Shown in pieces: positions 38,103 to 47,043 of a DNA stretch of 64,000 nucleotides; the first letter of the stretch is position 1, and every line of letters starts with the position of its first letter. The DNA is from JALYLC01 sp963743275. Lineage in GTDB: Bacteria; Actinomycetota; Thermoleophilia; Gaiellales; JALYLC01. Both the position numbers and the translations under genes were made by a program. The stretch lies in contig CAVUPB010000007.1 in NCBI GenBank assembly GCA_963743275.1, positions 682,001-746,000 on the forward strand, written 5' to 3'. The notes under the pieces are model-generated. The model was not told the origin of the DNA and did not search any database. It saw only the letters and a list, made by a program, of their open reading frames with translations.

Positions 38103-38534
38103 TCAGCGGACGAGCGCTCCGCTGCCGCGCAGCACGAGCCAGAGGCCGCCGAACTCGGAGACGTCCTGGCACAGGATCTGCCCGGGCGCGCGGTCGCCCG
38201 CGTAGAAGTAGAGCGGCTTGCCGTTGTACGTGACCTGCCGTGAGCCGTCGGCCCGGCGGATCGCGGCGAGCAGCGAGCTGCGGGCGCCCGCGCCGGCGTG
38301 GAGGGCGCCGCGGGCGAGGTACGGCGGCCACGCCCTGGCGCAGGCGCCGGCGCACGTCGTGCGCCCTCTGGGGTCGCGCGTGAACGCGTAGAGGGCGAAC
38401 CCGCGCCCGTCGAAGAGCACGGGACCGTACGGCGACCGCCCGACGGCGACCGTGTTCCTCGTGGACATCGCCGGGGCGGCCGTCGCCGGGAGGCCGGCGA
38501 GCAGGGCGAGGATGACGACGGAGAGGGCGCGCAT
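38103..38534 (-). CDS. Secreted repeat protein (COG4315/PF03640 type)
   Basis: The 143-residue protein has a signal peptide (about 1-22, cut near ATA-APA). Two copies of the secreted repeat follow: YGPVLFDGRGFALYAFTRD with CAGACARAWPPYL, and QVTYNGKPLYFYAGDRAPG ending with LWLVLR. Proteins of this family are small exported lipoproteins or secreted proteins of unknown function. No lipobox cysteine is evident. It stands alone, 68 bp upstream of the end of mgtA. Confidence 0.82.
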   Translation of the reverse strand: MRALSVVILALLAGLPATAAPAMSTRNTVAVGRSPYGPVLFDGRGFALYAFTRDPRGRTTCAGACARAWPPYLARGALHAGAGARSSLLAAIRRADGSRQVTYNGKPLYFYAGDRAPGQILCQDVSEFGGLWLVLRGSGALVR

Positions 38535-38601
38535 GCCGGTTGGACGCCCGAGGGGGCGAGAACGTTACGCGTGCAGAGCGCGGTTGGGCCGGCGCCTGAG
38601 C

Positions 38602-41298
38602 TCACGGCCCGCGCGGGCCGGCCGGGTGGAGGTGCGTCGTGAAGCGCCGCGCGCGCCGGCTGACGTGGCGGTGGTGGCGCTCGTCGAGCGTCGGAGCCGT
38701 CCGCTTCGGGCGGCCCTGCACGGCGTAGAAGCGGGCCTTGACGAGCTCGACGAGCACGATGTAGGCGGCGATCATGCCGAGCAGGATGAGGAAGAACGCG
38801 AGCGGGAGGGAGGCAAACCCGAGCACGTGTGCGAGCGGCGTGAACGGCAGCACCGCGCCGATCGCGGCGCAGCCGATCGGCAGCGCGATCATCGCGGGAC
38901 TCGGACGGCTGCGCAGGAAGGGCACCCGGCGCGTCCGGATCACGAAGATCACGAGCGTCTGCGTCGCCAGCGACTCGACGAACCAGCCGCTGCGGAACTC
39001 GCTGTGGCCCGCGTTCAGGATCACGAGCATGACGAAGAACGTGAGGAAGTCGAAGACCGAGCTGACCGGCCCGAAGACGGCCATGAAGCGCCGTACGAAT
39101 GCGATGTCCCAGGCGGCCGGCCGGGCGACGATCTCGCGATCCACGTTGTCGCTCGGGATCGCCATCTGCCCGACGTCGTAGAGCAGGTTGTTGAGCAGGA
39201 TCTGCGACGGCAGCATCGGCAGGAACGAGAGGAAGAGCGAGGCGCCGGCCGCGCTGAACATGTTGCCGAAGTTCGACGACGTCGCCATGAGCACGTACTT
39301 GAGCGTGTTCGCGAAGATGCGGCGGCCTTCGCGCACGCCGTCGGCGAGCACGCCGAGATCCTTGTCGAGCAGCACGATGTCGGCCGCGTCCTTGGCGACC
39401 TCGGTCGCCGAGTCGACCGAGATGCCGACGTCGGCCGCGTGCAGGGCGACCGCGTCGTTGACGCCGTCGCCCATGAACGCCACGTCCACGCCCGTGCGCC
39501 GGGCGACCTTGATGAGCCGCGACTTCTGGTCGGGAGAGACGCGCGCGAAGATCGAGATTCCCGGCATCGCCGCCGCGAGGGCATCGTCGTCGAGCGCTTC
39601 GAGCTCGTTCCCGGTCAGCGTCCCCGTGACGGGGATCGCGAGGTCGTCGCAGACCTTGGCGGCGACCGCGCCGTTGTCGCCGGTGATGATCTTGACCGCG
39701 ATGCCGAGCGCGGCGAGCTGCGCGACCGCTGCGCCGGCTCCCGCCTTCGGCCGGTCGACGAACGTGAGAAACCCGGCGAGGCGCAGGTCCTTCTCGTCGG
39801 CCGCCGACGGCGCCGTGAGCCCGCCGGCCTCCCGCGTGGCGACGGCGACGACCCGCGCACCCTCGCCGAAGAGCCGGTCGAGCAGCGCGCGTGCCTCCGC
39901 AGGGACGTCCGTGCAGCGCTCCAGCACCGCTTCGGGCGCGCCCTTCGTGACCAGCGTGGCCGTCCCCGCCGCGCGCACGACGACCGACGCGAGCTGGCGC
40001 TCGTGGTCGAACGGCAGCAGGCCGAGCCGCTCGTACGCCGGCACGCCCGCCGGATCCGCGATCAGGGCGGCGGCCTCGGGCGCGGCTTCGATCGCGACGT
40101 CGAGCGCATTGCCGCCCGCGGCGCCGTGCGCGGTGACGGCCGCCTCGTTGCAGAGCAGCCCGTAGAGCAGGGCGGACCGGCTCGCCGCGCCGGCGGGGTC
40201 GAGCGCGTCGCGGAACGTGATCGCGCCCTCGGTGAGCGTGCCCGTCTTGTCGGTGAACAGCACCTCGATGTTGCCGAGGTCCTCGATCGTGACGAGCCGC
40301 TTGACGAGCACGCGCTTGCGCGCGAGCGCGCGCGAGCCGCTCGACAGGCTGACCGAGACGATCGCGGGCAGGAGCTGCGGCGTGATCCCGATGGCGATCG
40401 CGAGCGAGAACAGGAGCGCGTCGATCAGCGGCCGCGAGAAGGCCACGTTGATCACGAAGATCGAGACGGTGAGGACGCCGGCGACCTTGACCAGCAGGCG
40501 CGAGAAGCCGCGCAGGCCGACCTGGAACGCGGTGTCCGCCTGGCGCTCCGAGAGCCCGGCCGCGATGCCGCCGAACGCGGTCGCGGTGCCGGTCGCCACG
40601 ACCACGCCGCGTCCGGCGCCCTCGTGCACGACCGTTCCCATGAACGCGCACGCAGGCAGGTCGAGCGGCGAATCGCCGGCGGGCACGACCTCGGGCGACT
40701 TCGCGACGGGCAGCGACTCCCCCGTCAGGACGCCCTCGTCGCATTCGAGCCGCGTGGCCTCGATCAGCCGGAGATCGGCGGGCACGACGTCGCCCACGCG
40801 CAGCGCGACGACGTCGCCGGGCACGAGCTCCGCGACCGCGACGGCGACCTCCTGCCCGTCGCGGCGCACGAGCGCCTCGTGGTGGATGTCCCGGTGCAGC
40901 GCGGCGACCGCGTTCGCCGCGCGGTACTCGTTGACGAAGCCGAGACCCACGCTGAGCGCGACGATCGCGGCGATGATCGCGGCGTCCGTCGGATCGCCGG
41001 TGAGGCCCGACACGCCCGCCGCCGCGAGCAGCAGGAGCAGCAACGGGTTGCGCACCTGGCGCATGAACACGGCCACTGCCGAGACCCGCTGCACCTTCAG
41101 CGCGTTGGGCCCGTAGACGCGCAGCCGTGCGGCGGCCTCGCTGCTCGTGAGGCCGCCCTCGTCGCTTCCGAGCCGCGCGAACACGGCCGCGGGCGTCGAT
41201 CCCGCGGCACTCGCGGCGTCGAGCGCCGTGCTCGGAGTGGCGGGCGTCGTCGTCATGGCGTCGTCGCCGGACTCGGCGCCCGGCGGCACGTGCAGCAT
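38602..41298 (-). CDS. mgtA: Magnesium-translocating P-type ATPase
   Basis: The 898-residue P-ATPase of the MgtA/MgtB type has LTGESLPVAK, the phosphorylation site LFTDKTGTLTEGA and the MGDGVNDAVALHAADVG hinge. TM4 is IAIGITPQLLPAIVSVSLSSG, and LLYDVGQMAIPSDNVD is typical of Mg2+ ATPases. It imports Mg2+. The ATG at 41298 has GGAG five bases upstream. Alternatives are the ATG at 41322 (3 bp after the upstream stop) and at 41256. It is in one operon with a degenerate receiver gene whose promoter carries the shared element. A basic His/Arg tail (about 870-898) follows the last helix. Confidence 0.93.
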   Translation of the reverse strand: MLHVPPGAESGDDAMTTTPATPSTALDAASAAGSTPAAVFARLGSDEGGLTSSEAAARLRVYGPNALKVQRVSAVAVFMRQVRNPLLLLLLAAAGVSGLTGDPTDAAIIAAIVALSVGLGFVNEYRAANAVAALHRDIHHEALVRRDGQEVAVAVAELVPGDVVALRVGDVVPADLRLIEATRLECDEGVLTGESLPVAKSPEVVPAGDSPLDLPACAFMGTVVHEGAGRGVVVATGTATAFGGIAAGLSERQADTAFQVGLRGFSRLLVKVAGVLTVSIFVINVAFSRPLIDALLFSLAIAIGITPQLLPAIVSVSLSSGSRALARKRVLVKRLVTIEDLGNIEVLFTDKTGTLTEGAITFRDALDPAGAASRSALLYGLLCNEAAVTAHGAAGGNALDVAIEAAPEAAALIADPAGVPAYERLGLLPFDHERQLASVVVRAAGTATLVTKGAPEAVLERCTDVPAEARALLDRLFGEGARVVAVATREAGGLTAPSAADEKDLRLAGFLTFVDRPKAGAGAAVAQLAALGIAVKIITGDNGAVAAKVCDDLAIPVTGTLTGNELEALDDDALAAAMPGISIFARVSPDQKSRLIKVARRTGVDVAFMGDGVNDAVALHAADVGISVDSATEVAKDAADIVLLDKDLGVLADGVREGRRIFANTLKYVLMATSSNFGNMFSAAGASLFLSFLPMLPSQILLNNLLYDVGQMAIPSDNVDREIVARPAAWDIAFVRRFMAVFGPVSSVFDFLTFFVMLVILNAGHSEFRSGWFVESLATQTLVIFVIRTRRVPFLRSRPSPAMIALPIGCAAIGAVLPFTPLAHVLGFASLPLAFFLILLGMIAAYIVLVELVKARFYAVQGRPKRTAPTLDERHHRHVSRRARRFTTHLHPAGPRGP

Positions 41299-41325
41299 CG
41301 CCGCTCCGCGAGCGCGGGGCATCGG

Positions 41326-41751
41326 TCAGGCGTCGGGGTCGCGCCGCGCCGCCCGCCAGAGCGCTCCGGCGAGCTCGTCGATGTCCGCGTCGAGCACCAG
41401 GTAGTCGGCAGCGCCCGCCGCGCGGAAGGCCTCGGCGTACGCCGAGCTGCCGTCGAGGCCGGCGATCACGAGGGGGATGCCCTCGAGCGCGGCCAGGACG
41501 TCGCGAAGGGGAGCGCCGGCGGCTTCGCCCACGCTCGCCTTGCCGAGCATGACGACGTCGGCGCGCAGGTCGCGTGCCGCGCGCACCGCCGCGCTGCTGT
41601 CCGCGACCCGGCTGACGACGACGATGCGGCCGGTCTGCTCGAGCCATTCGGCGAGCGCGTCGCGCAGGCGTCCGTGCGGAATGCCGAGGACGACCCGCAG
41701 AGTCGCGACTGCCGCCGGAGCGGCCGCTGCCGGTTCGATCGTCACCGTCAT
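41326..41751 (-). CDS. Degenerate (pseudo-) receiver domain protein
   Basis: The 141-residue protein has the alternating alpha/beta pattern of a response-regulator receiver (LRVVLGIPHGRLRDALAEWL; ADVVMLGKAS; GIPLVIAGLDGS; AAGAADYLVLDADIDELA). The acidic pair is replaced by GIPHG, the phospho-acceptor Asp by Gly, and the conserved Lys is absent. It should therefore not be phosphorylated by the usual route. It could be a constitutive protein-interaction module. It is coupled to mgtA. The ATG at 41751 is chosen over a TTG at 41790. Confidence 0.6.
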   Translation of the reverse strand: MTVTIEPAAAAPAAVATLRVVLGIPHGRLRDALAEWLEQTGRIVVVSRVADSSAAVRAARDLRADVVMLGKASVGEAAGAPLRDVLAALEGIPLVIAGLDGSSAYAEAFRAAGAADYLVLDADIDELAGALWRAARRDPDA

Positions 41752-41815
41752 GGCCTGGCGGCCGTGCGTGCCGGGGGGTACATGACCCAAGCGTGCCCGC
41801 TCCGGCCGCGCGGAG

Positions 41816-41856
41816 CATCGGTGTCGCGCCGGTCGCGGCCTACGGCTTTGCCGCAG
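41816..41856 (-). promoter_or_regulatory. Bipartite palindrome/CCGATG promoter of the receiver-mgtA operon
   Basis: CTACGGC-TTT-GCCGCAG (41840-41856) matches the consensus with one G-to-A variant. On the minus strand it is followed by 17-19 nt and CACCGATGCT (CCGATG 41821-41816), 70 nt before the ATG at 41751. It sits just downstream of the NarL-type regulator gene. Confidence 0.65.
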
Positions 41857-41869
41857 GCGCGCCGCGTGT

Positions 41870-42562
41870 CTAGCGCGTCTGCGGTGCGGCGGCCGGCTCG
41901 GCGCGGTGATTGTCCGTGCGGCCGCGTGCCGGCCGGTGCGTTCCGCGGCCCTGCACCATCATCGCCACCGCTTCCACGCGCGTTCGCGCCCCGAGCTTGG
42001 CGGTCGCGTTGCGCACGTGGGTGCGCACGGTCTCCGGCGAGAGGAAGAGCCGCGCGGCGATCGCCTGGCCGCTCAGGCCCTCCGCGAGCAGACCGAGGAT
42101 CTCGTGCTCGCGCGGGCTGAGCTGCATCAGGCGCGAGAGCTCCGTTCCCCGCGAGAGCAGCAGCGCGAGATCGGGATCGACGTAGTGGCCGCCCGCCGCG
42201 ACGTCGCGCAGCGCCTGGATCAGCCGCTGCGCCGGCGACGACTTGAGCACGAAGCCGCGCGTGCCGACGCGCATCGCCTCGGCCAGCGTGGGCTCGTGAA
42301 GCACGCCCGTGTAGAGCACGATGGCGGCGTCGGGGTTCTCGGCGATGAGCTCGGCGACGAGATCGAGCGCGCTCTCCTCGCCGAGGTGGACGTCGATCAG
42401 GGCGACGTCGTAGCGCCGGCGCGCGAGCAGCGCCCGCGCCTGCCCGACCTCGCTCGCGACGCCTGCAATCTGCAGGCCCTCGCTGCGTAGGAGCAGCTCA
42501 ATTCCTTTGCGGATGCCGAGATGATCCTCGACCACGATGACCGCCGGTTGCTGATCGTCCAT
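41870..42562 (-). CDS. NarL/FixJ-type response regulator
   Basis: The 230-residue protein has a receiver domain (1-125; acidic pair in VVEDH, phospho-acceptor in VALIDVHLG, Lys in GFVLKSS). A LuxR-type helix-turn-helix follows (about 150-210; LSPREHEILGLLAEGLSG and SPETVRTHVRNATAKLGA). The C-terminal 20 residues are Arg/Pro-rich. It is the likely partner of the REC-PAS-PAS kinase encoded 113 bp upstream, like DosR/DosS in mycobacteria. LuxR-type regulators bind palindromes, so it is the prime candidate to bind the shared element, though this is inference. Confidence 0.92.
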   Translation of the reverse strand: MDDQQPAVIVVEDHLGIRKGIELLLRSEGLQIAGVASEVGQARALLARRRYDVALIDVHLGEESALDLVAELIAENPDAAIVLYTGVLHEPTLAEAMRVGTRGFVLKSSPAQRLIQALRDVAAGGHYVDPDLALLLSRGTELSRLMQLSPREHEILGLLAEGLSGQAIAARLFLSPETVRTHVRNATAKLGARTRVEAVAMMVQGRGTHRPARGRTDNHRAEPAAAPQTR

Positions 42563-42675
42563 CTGCTGCCCCGTTTCTTGTTACGACTGACACATGATAG
42601 CCCTGCGACCTTCCCTGCACGTGAGAATCACGTCGCGGCCGGGCCGCGGCTGCACGCGCCGGCGGCGGCCGCGCA

Positions 42676-44664
42676 CTAGGCCGCAGCCGCCATGACGGCC
42701 TCGGCGGGAGCGCCGGCCGGGATCCAGCATTCGACGGCGGTGCCGGTGCCCGGCCGGCTCTGGATCCGCAGCCAGCCGCCCGCGAGATCGGCGCGCTCGC
42801 GCATCCCGGCGAGCCCGAGGTGCCCGATCGTGGAGGTCACCCGGTCGCTGTCGAAGCCCACGCCGTCGTCGATCACGCGCACGCTGAAGCCCCCGTCGAG
42901 CTCGATCAGGCGCACGGCGGCCGTCACGGCCCCCGAGTGCTTGCGGATGTTCGTGAGCGCCTCCTGGGCGATCCGGTAGAGGATCAGCCGCGTCTCGGGC
43001 GGGGGCTGCTCGCGCAGCTTGTCGTCGAGCCAGTAGATCGTGTCGCCCTGCTCGCCGGCCTCGTCGAGGTACATGCGTACGGCGCTGGAAAGCCCGTCGC
43101 GGTCGAGTACGGGTGGCAGGAGCTCGAAGAGGAGATGGCGCAGGCGCGTGATCGCGACGCGGATCGTGCTCTCGAGATCGTCGAGCAGCGCGGCCTGGCG
43201 CGGGTCCGCGAGCGCGCGCCGCAGCATCTGCACCCGGATCCCCGCGGCCGTGATGGCCTGGATCGAGTCGTCGTGGATGTCCGAGGCGATGCGCCGGCGC
43301 TCGGCCTCGCCCGCAGCGACGAGGTGCGCGAGCAGGTCGCGCCGCATGGCGATGTCCTTGTCGAGCTGCGTGCGCTGCTTGCGCTCGCTGGCGTCGCGGA
43401 TGAACGTCATCACGAGCCGGCCGTCCTCCGTGTCCACGCAGGAGAGGGAGATGTCGACGGGGAACTCGCTCCCGTCCTTGCGGCGGCCGGCGAGCTCGAG
43501 GTCGCCTCCCATCGGCCGCGTGCACGGGTCCTGCAGGTAGCCGCTGCGAAGCTCGGCGTGGCGCGAGCGCATGCGCGCGGGCACGAGCGTCTCGATCGGC
43601 GCGCCGAGGAGCTCTCCGCGCGCATAGCCGAAGAGGATCTCGGTCATCGCGTTGACGACGGCGATGCGGCCGTCGGAGTCTGCGATCACGAGCGCGTCCG
43701 GCGCGGATTCGAGCAGGGTCGCGACGCGATCGCGGCTCGCGAGATCGGCCGCCGCGGCGATGCGGCGGAGGCTCGCGCTCAGGTCCCGGAACGACGCCGA
43801 CTGGATCGTGCCCGTGGGCGTCTCGATCGCCGCGATTGCGATCTCGAGCGGGAACTCGCTGCCGTCCTTGCGCAGCCCCGAGAGATCGGACGTCGTCGCG
43901 ACCGCTCGCAGGTGCCGCGGTTCGCCCGTGCCCTCACCGGGCAGGCGGTCGCGGAAGCGCTCGGGGAGGAGCATCTGCGCGGGGCTGCCGAGGAGCTCGT
44001 CGCGGGCGTAGCCGAAGAGCGCCTCGGCCTGCCGGTTGGCGAACACGATCGTGCCGGAGGCGTCGAGGTTGACCAGCGCGTCGGGGGCCGATTCGAGCAG
44101 GGTGAGCAGCGTCGTCTCGCTCCGGTGCGGATCCTGTGCGGCTGCCGGCCGTGCGCCGGCCGCGCGCGCGAGCTCGTCGAAGACGCCGACCGCAAGCTCG
44201 GCCGAGAGGCTCGACTGCCCGCGATCGGCCCGCTTGATCGCCTCGAGGATCTCCTCCACGGCATCCCCCTTGACGAGATACCCGATCGCTCCGGCGGCGA
44301 GCATCTCGACGGCGACCGTGCGGTCGTCGTAGGCCGAGAAGGCGAGCACCCGCGTGTGCGGCGAGCACTGCTGGATCCCGCGCGCCGCGGCAGCGCCGCC
44401 GCCGGGCATCTTGACGTCGACGAGCGCAACGTCCGGGCTCGTCAGCTCGGCCAGCGCCACGGCCTCGGCGGCGTTGACGGCCGACCCGGCGAGCTCCAGC
44501 CCGGGCTCGGCGGCGAGCAGCTCGGCGATCGCCGAGCGCACCGACGACGCGTCGTCGGCGATGAGGACGCGGATCGCCCTCGTCTTGCTGTTGTCGGGCA
44601 CGGCCCTGATGCTCAACTGGCTGCCTTCACTCGAGAAGCGGGAACCGCCGGACGCGGCCGGCAT
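42676..44664 (-). CDS. Hybrid sensor kinase, REC-PAS-PAS-HisKA_3-HATPase
   Basis: The 662-residue soluble kinase has an N-terminal receiver (31-150, phospho-acceptor Asp83 in VALVDVKMPGG). Two PAS domains follow (about 185-300 with FANRQAEALFGYARDEL, and about 312-430 with VVNAMTEILFGYARGEL). The dimerisation domain carries His464 in RIASDIHDDSIQAI, and a NarX-type HATPase follows with ILYRIAQEALTNI and IDDGVGFDS. No membrane helix is visible, so the signal is cytoplasmic; the PAS domains might bind heme or flavin. The start ATG has GAGGA ten bases upstream. The gene is divergent from a paralogous HATPase-REC-EAL gene. Confidence 0.9.
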   Translation of the reverse strand: MPAASGGSRFSSEGSQLSIRAVPDNSKTRAIRVLIADDASSVRSAIAELLAAEPGLELAGSAVNAAEAVALAELTSPDVALVDVKMPGGGAAAARGIQQCSPHTRVLAFSAYDDRTVAVEMLAAGAIGYLVKGDAVEEILEAIKRADRGQSSLSAELAVGVFDELARAAGARPAAAQDPHRSETTLLTLLESAPDALVNLDASGTIVFANRQAEALFGYARDELLGSPAQMLLPERFRDRLPGEGTGEPRHLRAVATTSDLSGLRKDGSEFPLEIAIAAIETPTGTIQSASFRDLSASLRRIAAAADLASRDRVATLLESAPDALVIADSDGRIAVVNAMTEILFGYARGELLGAPIETLVPARMRSRHAELRSGYLQDPCTRPMGGDLELAGRRKDGSEFPVDISLSCVDTEDGRLVMTFIRDASERKQRTQLDKDIAMRRDLLAHLVAAGEAERRRIASDIHDDSIQAITAAGIRVQMLRRALADPRQAALLDDLESTIRVAITRLRHLLFELLPPVLDRDGLSSAVRMYLDEAGEQGDTIYWLDDKLREQPPPETRLILYRIAQEALTNIRKHSGAVTAAVRLIELDGGFSVRVIDDGVGFDSDRVTSTIGHLGLAGMRERADLAGGWLRIQSRPGTGTAVECWIPAGAPAEAVMAAAA

Positions 44665-44693
44665 GCGATACGGGTCCTCTATCGGCCGCTCCG

Positions 44694-44759
44694 CATGGGC
44701 TCAGATACTGCGTTTCGGTGAAGATTTCCGTACTCTCGCCGCGCCGGGCATCCCCGATT
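44694..44759. promoter_or_regulatory. Degenerate bidirectional copy of the shared promoter element
   Basis: A weak palindrome around GTGAAGATTTCCGTACT (44719-44735) is flanked by CCCCGATT on the plus side (CCGATT 44754-44759) and GCCCATG on the minus side (44699-44694). Both are one change from CCGATG and close to the usual spacing. It lies between the divergent kinase and HATPase-REC-EAL genes, suggesting autoregulation. Confidence 0.35.
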
Positions 44760-44862
44760 TGCAGTAGCGCGACGCCTTCGGAGTGGCGGCTACCACAGAG
44801 CGGTGATGGCGTGCTCGCTGAGGTGCACCGGTAATGCGCACGTACCCGGTTCGAGGAGGATC

Positions 44863-46569
44863 GTGCCCAGCTGGTCGCTCAGAGACTGTCCCGCGCAGGA
44901 GGCGTCGCCCGAGAGCGGTCGCCCGCCGCGCCTGAAGAGCCTCGCGCTGGCGCTCGCGGTCGCGCTCGAAGCGGTCGAGTGCGAGTCCTCGACGCGCTGC
45001 TGGCTGCATGACCGCTTCGGGACCGCGCCGGCCCCGGCGAGCGACCTGATCCTCTACCGCATCGCCCAGGACGCCATGGCGAACATCCGCATGCACGCGA
45101 AGGCCGCGAACGCCACCGTGACGCTGCTCGAGCGCGATGGCATGCACGTCGTGCGCGTGGCCGACGACGGCGTCGGATTCGCGCAGGCGGCCGACGGCTC
45201 GCCCCCTCCCGAATGCGGCCTCGAGATCATGCGCTCGCGTGCGCGCCTCGCCGGTGGCGGGCTGCGCGTCGAGTCGGCAGCCGGTCGCGGGACCGTCGTC
45301 GAGGCCTGGCTGCCGATGCCCGCAGCGGTCACGGCCACGTCGTCCGCGCAGGACGTCGTCGGCGTGCTGATCGCCGAGGACGACGATCAGGTGCGCCGCG
45401 CGCTGAGCGACATGGTCGCCGCCGAGCCCACCATGCAGGTCCTGGCGGCGGTCGCGGACGCCGAGAGCGCGATCGCGGCGGCGCGGGGCTGCCGGCCGGC
45501 CGTGGCCCTGCTCGACGTGCGCATGCCGGGCGGGGGCCCCGCAGCGACGCGCGGCATCAAGGAATGCTCGCCGGAGACGCGCGTGCTCGCGCTGTCGGCG
45601 TTCAGCAACCGCGCGCGGGTGCTCGAGATGCTCGAGGCGGGCGCCGACGGCTATCTCGTCAAGGGCACATCGGTGCAGAGCATCCTCGACGCGATCACGG
45701 GTGCCGCCTCGGGTCAAGGCAGCCTCTCGGTGGAGGTCACCGCGGACGTGATCGCCGAGCTCGCGGAGGAGCTGCACGCGCGGCGTGCCGGCGAGAAGCA
45801 CGCGCGCGATCGCGACGAGCGCGTGCGGCGCGCGCTCTGGGACGACAGCGCGCTGCGCATGGTCTTCCAGCCGATCTGCACGCTGGCCGGGGCGACCGTG
45901 GGCGTGGAGGCGCTCGCGCGCTTCGCCTGCGAGCCGCTGCAGGGTCCCGATCGCTGGTTCGCAGACGCCGCGGAGGCGGGCCTGCAGCAGGAGCTCGAGA
46001 TCGCCGCCGCGCGCGCCGCGTTGCGGGCGCTGCCGTTGCTCGAGCGCGAGCTCTACCTCACGGTCAACGCCTCGCCGGCGACGCTCTCGACGCCGGCCTT
46101 CCGGCGGCTGATCGAGGAGGTCGAGGGGACGCGCGTGATCCTCGAGATCACGGAGCACGCGCGCATCGACGACTACGAGAGCCTGCGTGCGTCGCTCGCC
46201 GTCCTGCGCACGCTCGGCGTGCGGATCGCGATCGACGATGCGGGGGCGGGATTCGCGAGCCTGCGCCACATCCTGCGGCTCGAGCCGGAGTTCATCAAGC
46301 TCGACCGGGCGCTGATCGACCACATCGACAGCGACCGCTCGCTGCAGGCGCTCGCGGCCGGCCTGATCTCGTTCGCCGGCAAGATCGGCGCGACCATCAT
46401 CGCCGAGGGCATCGAACGGCCCGAGGAGGTCGAGAAGCTCATGGAGCTCGGCGTTCTCTTCGGCCAGGGCTACTACTTCGCCCGGCCGGGGTCGCTTCCG
46501 GCACCGCTTCACCTCGACGGGGGCATGACCGTGGTGGCGGCGCCGGAAGCTCGGCGCGACGTGGCCTGA
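44863..46569 (+). CDS. HATPase-REC-EAL fusion protein (c-di-GMP phosphodiesterase type)
   Basis: From the GTG at 44863 (GAGGAGG just upstream) the product is 568 residues. A kinase-type ATPase domain covers about 60-152 (ILYRIAQDAMANI; ADDGVGFAQA) without a preceding histidine dimerisation domain. A receiver covers 166-285 (Asp218 in VALLDVRMPGG). An EAL domain covers about 328-560 with GVEALARF, LTVNASP, ILEITEHA, AIDDAGAGFASL, FIKLDRALID and AEGIERPEE. The metal and catalytic residues of EAL are mostly present, so c-di-GMP hydrolysis is plausible. A GTG at 44803 is an alternative start. The receiver and ATPase are clear paralogues of those in the divergent kinase. Confidence 0.85.
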   Translation: MPSWSLRDCPAQEASPESGRPPRLKSLALALAVALEAVECESSTRCWLHDRFGTAPAPASDLILYRIAQDAMANIRMHAKAANATVTLLERDGMHVVRVADDGVGFAQAADGSPPPECGLEIMRSRARLAGGGLRVESAAGRGTVVEAWLPMPAAVTATSSAQDVVGVLIAEDDDQVRRALSDMVAAEPTMQVLAAVADAESAIAAARGCRPAVALLDVRMPGGGPAATRGIKECSPETRVLALSAFSNRARVLEMLEAGADGYLVKGTSVQSILDAITGAASGQGSLSVEVTADVIAELAEELHARRAGEKHARDRDERVRRALWDDSALRMVFQPICTLAGATVGVEALARFACEPLQGPDRWFADAAEAGLQQELEIAAARAALRALPLLERELYLTVNASPATLSTPAFRRLIEEVEGTRVILEITEHARIDDYESLRASLAVLRTLGVRIAIDDAGAGFASLRHILRLEPEFIKLDRALIDHIDSDRSLQALAAGLISFAGKIGATIIAEGIERPEEVEKLMELGVLFGQGYYFARPGSLPAPLHLDGGMTVVAAPEARRDVA

Positions 46570-46587
46570 GCCGCGCGCGCGGGACGT

Positions 46588-46944
46588 CTACGCCGAGAGG
46601 GCCCGGCCGCGCCCGGTGCGGGCGTGGCGTGCGGTCGACGCGGTCATGAGCGCGAGCAGCGTGGCGACGAGCAGCGCGAGCGCGACGAGCGAGCCCGTGG
46701 CGAGCGCGAGGACGGCGAACAGGAACGCCGCCACCACGAGGGTGCCGAGGGTGTACGAGCGCCGGTCGGCGCCGGGTGCGCTGAAGAGGCCCGCGAGCAG
46801 CGCCAGCACGAGGATCGCGACCGCCGCCCAGCGGTGGCTGTCGCCGATCAGCGGCACGCCCCAGCCTGCCGAAGTCGTCACGAACACGCCCGCGACGAGC
46901 AACGCCAGCACCCCGACGGCTTGATCCTTGCGATCGATCTTCAT
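46588..46944 (-). CDS. Small four-helix membrane protein
   Basis: The 118-residue protein begins MKIDRKDQAVGVLALLVAG and has four hydrophobic segments (about 9-30, 38-56, 64-82 and 84-102), ending in a basic Arg/His tail. The family is not recognised. GGAAAGGAG precedes the ATG at 46944, and the shared palindrome/CCGATG promoter lies 55 nt upstream, placing it in the putative dormancy regulon. Confidence 0.7.
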   Translation of the reverse strand: MKIDRKDQAVGVLALLVAGVFVTTSAGWGVPLIGDSHRWAAVAILVLALLAGLFSAPGADRRSYTLGTLVVAAFLFAVLALATGSLVALALLVATLLALMTASTARHARTGRGRALSA

Positions 46945-46993
46945 GGCCCACTCTCCTTTCCGAGAAGAGCATCGCGCCGTCCGGCGCGTGCGG

Positions 46994-47033
46994 CATCGGC
47001 GCCGGCCCTGAAGCGGCCTGCGGCTTTCCCGAC
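46994..47033 (-). promoter_or_regulatory. Bipartite palindrome/CCGATG promoter of the four-helix membrane protein
   Basis: CTGCGGC-TTT-CCCGAC (47018-47033) is followed on the minus strand after 17-18 nt by CGCCGATGCC (CCGATG 46999-46994), 55 nt before the ATG at 46944. The left half matches perfectly and the right half is partial. Confidence 0.65.
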
Positions 47034-47043
47034 TTCCCGCGCG

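Noticed and set aside
37853..41818. Apparent 2,000-residue minus-strand protein extending GlgX upstream.
   Set aside because: The extension lies in a different frame over mgtA and other genes and is low-complexity Arg/Ala sequence. GlgX is complete from 37852.
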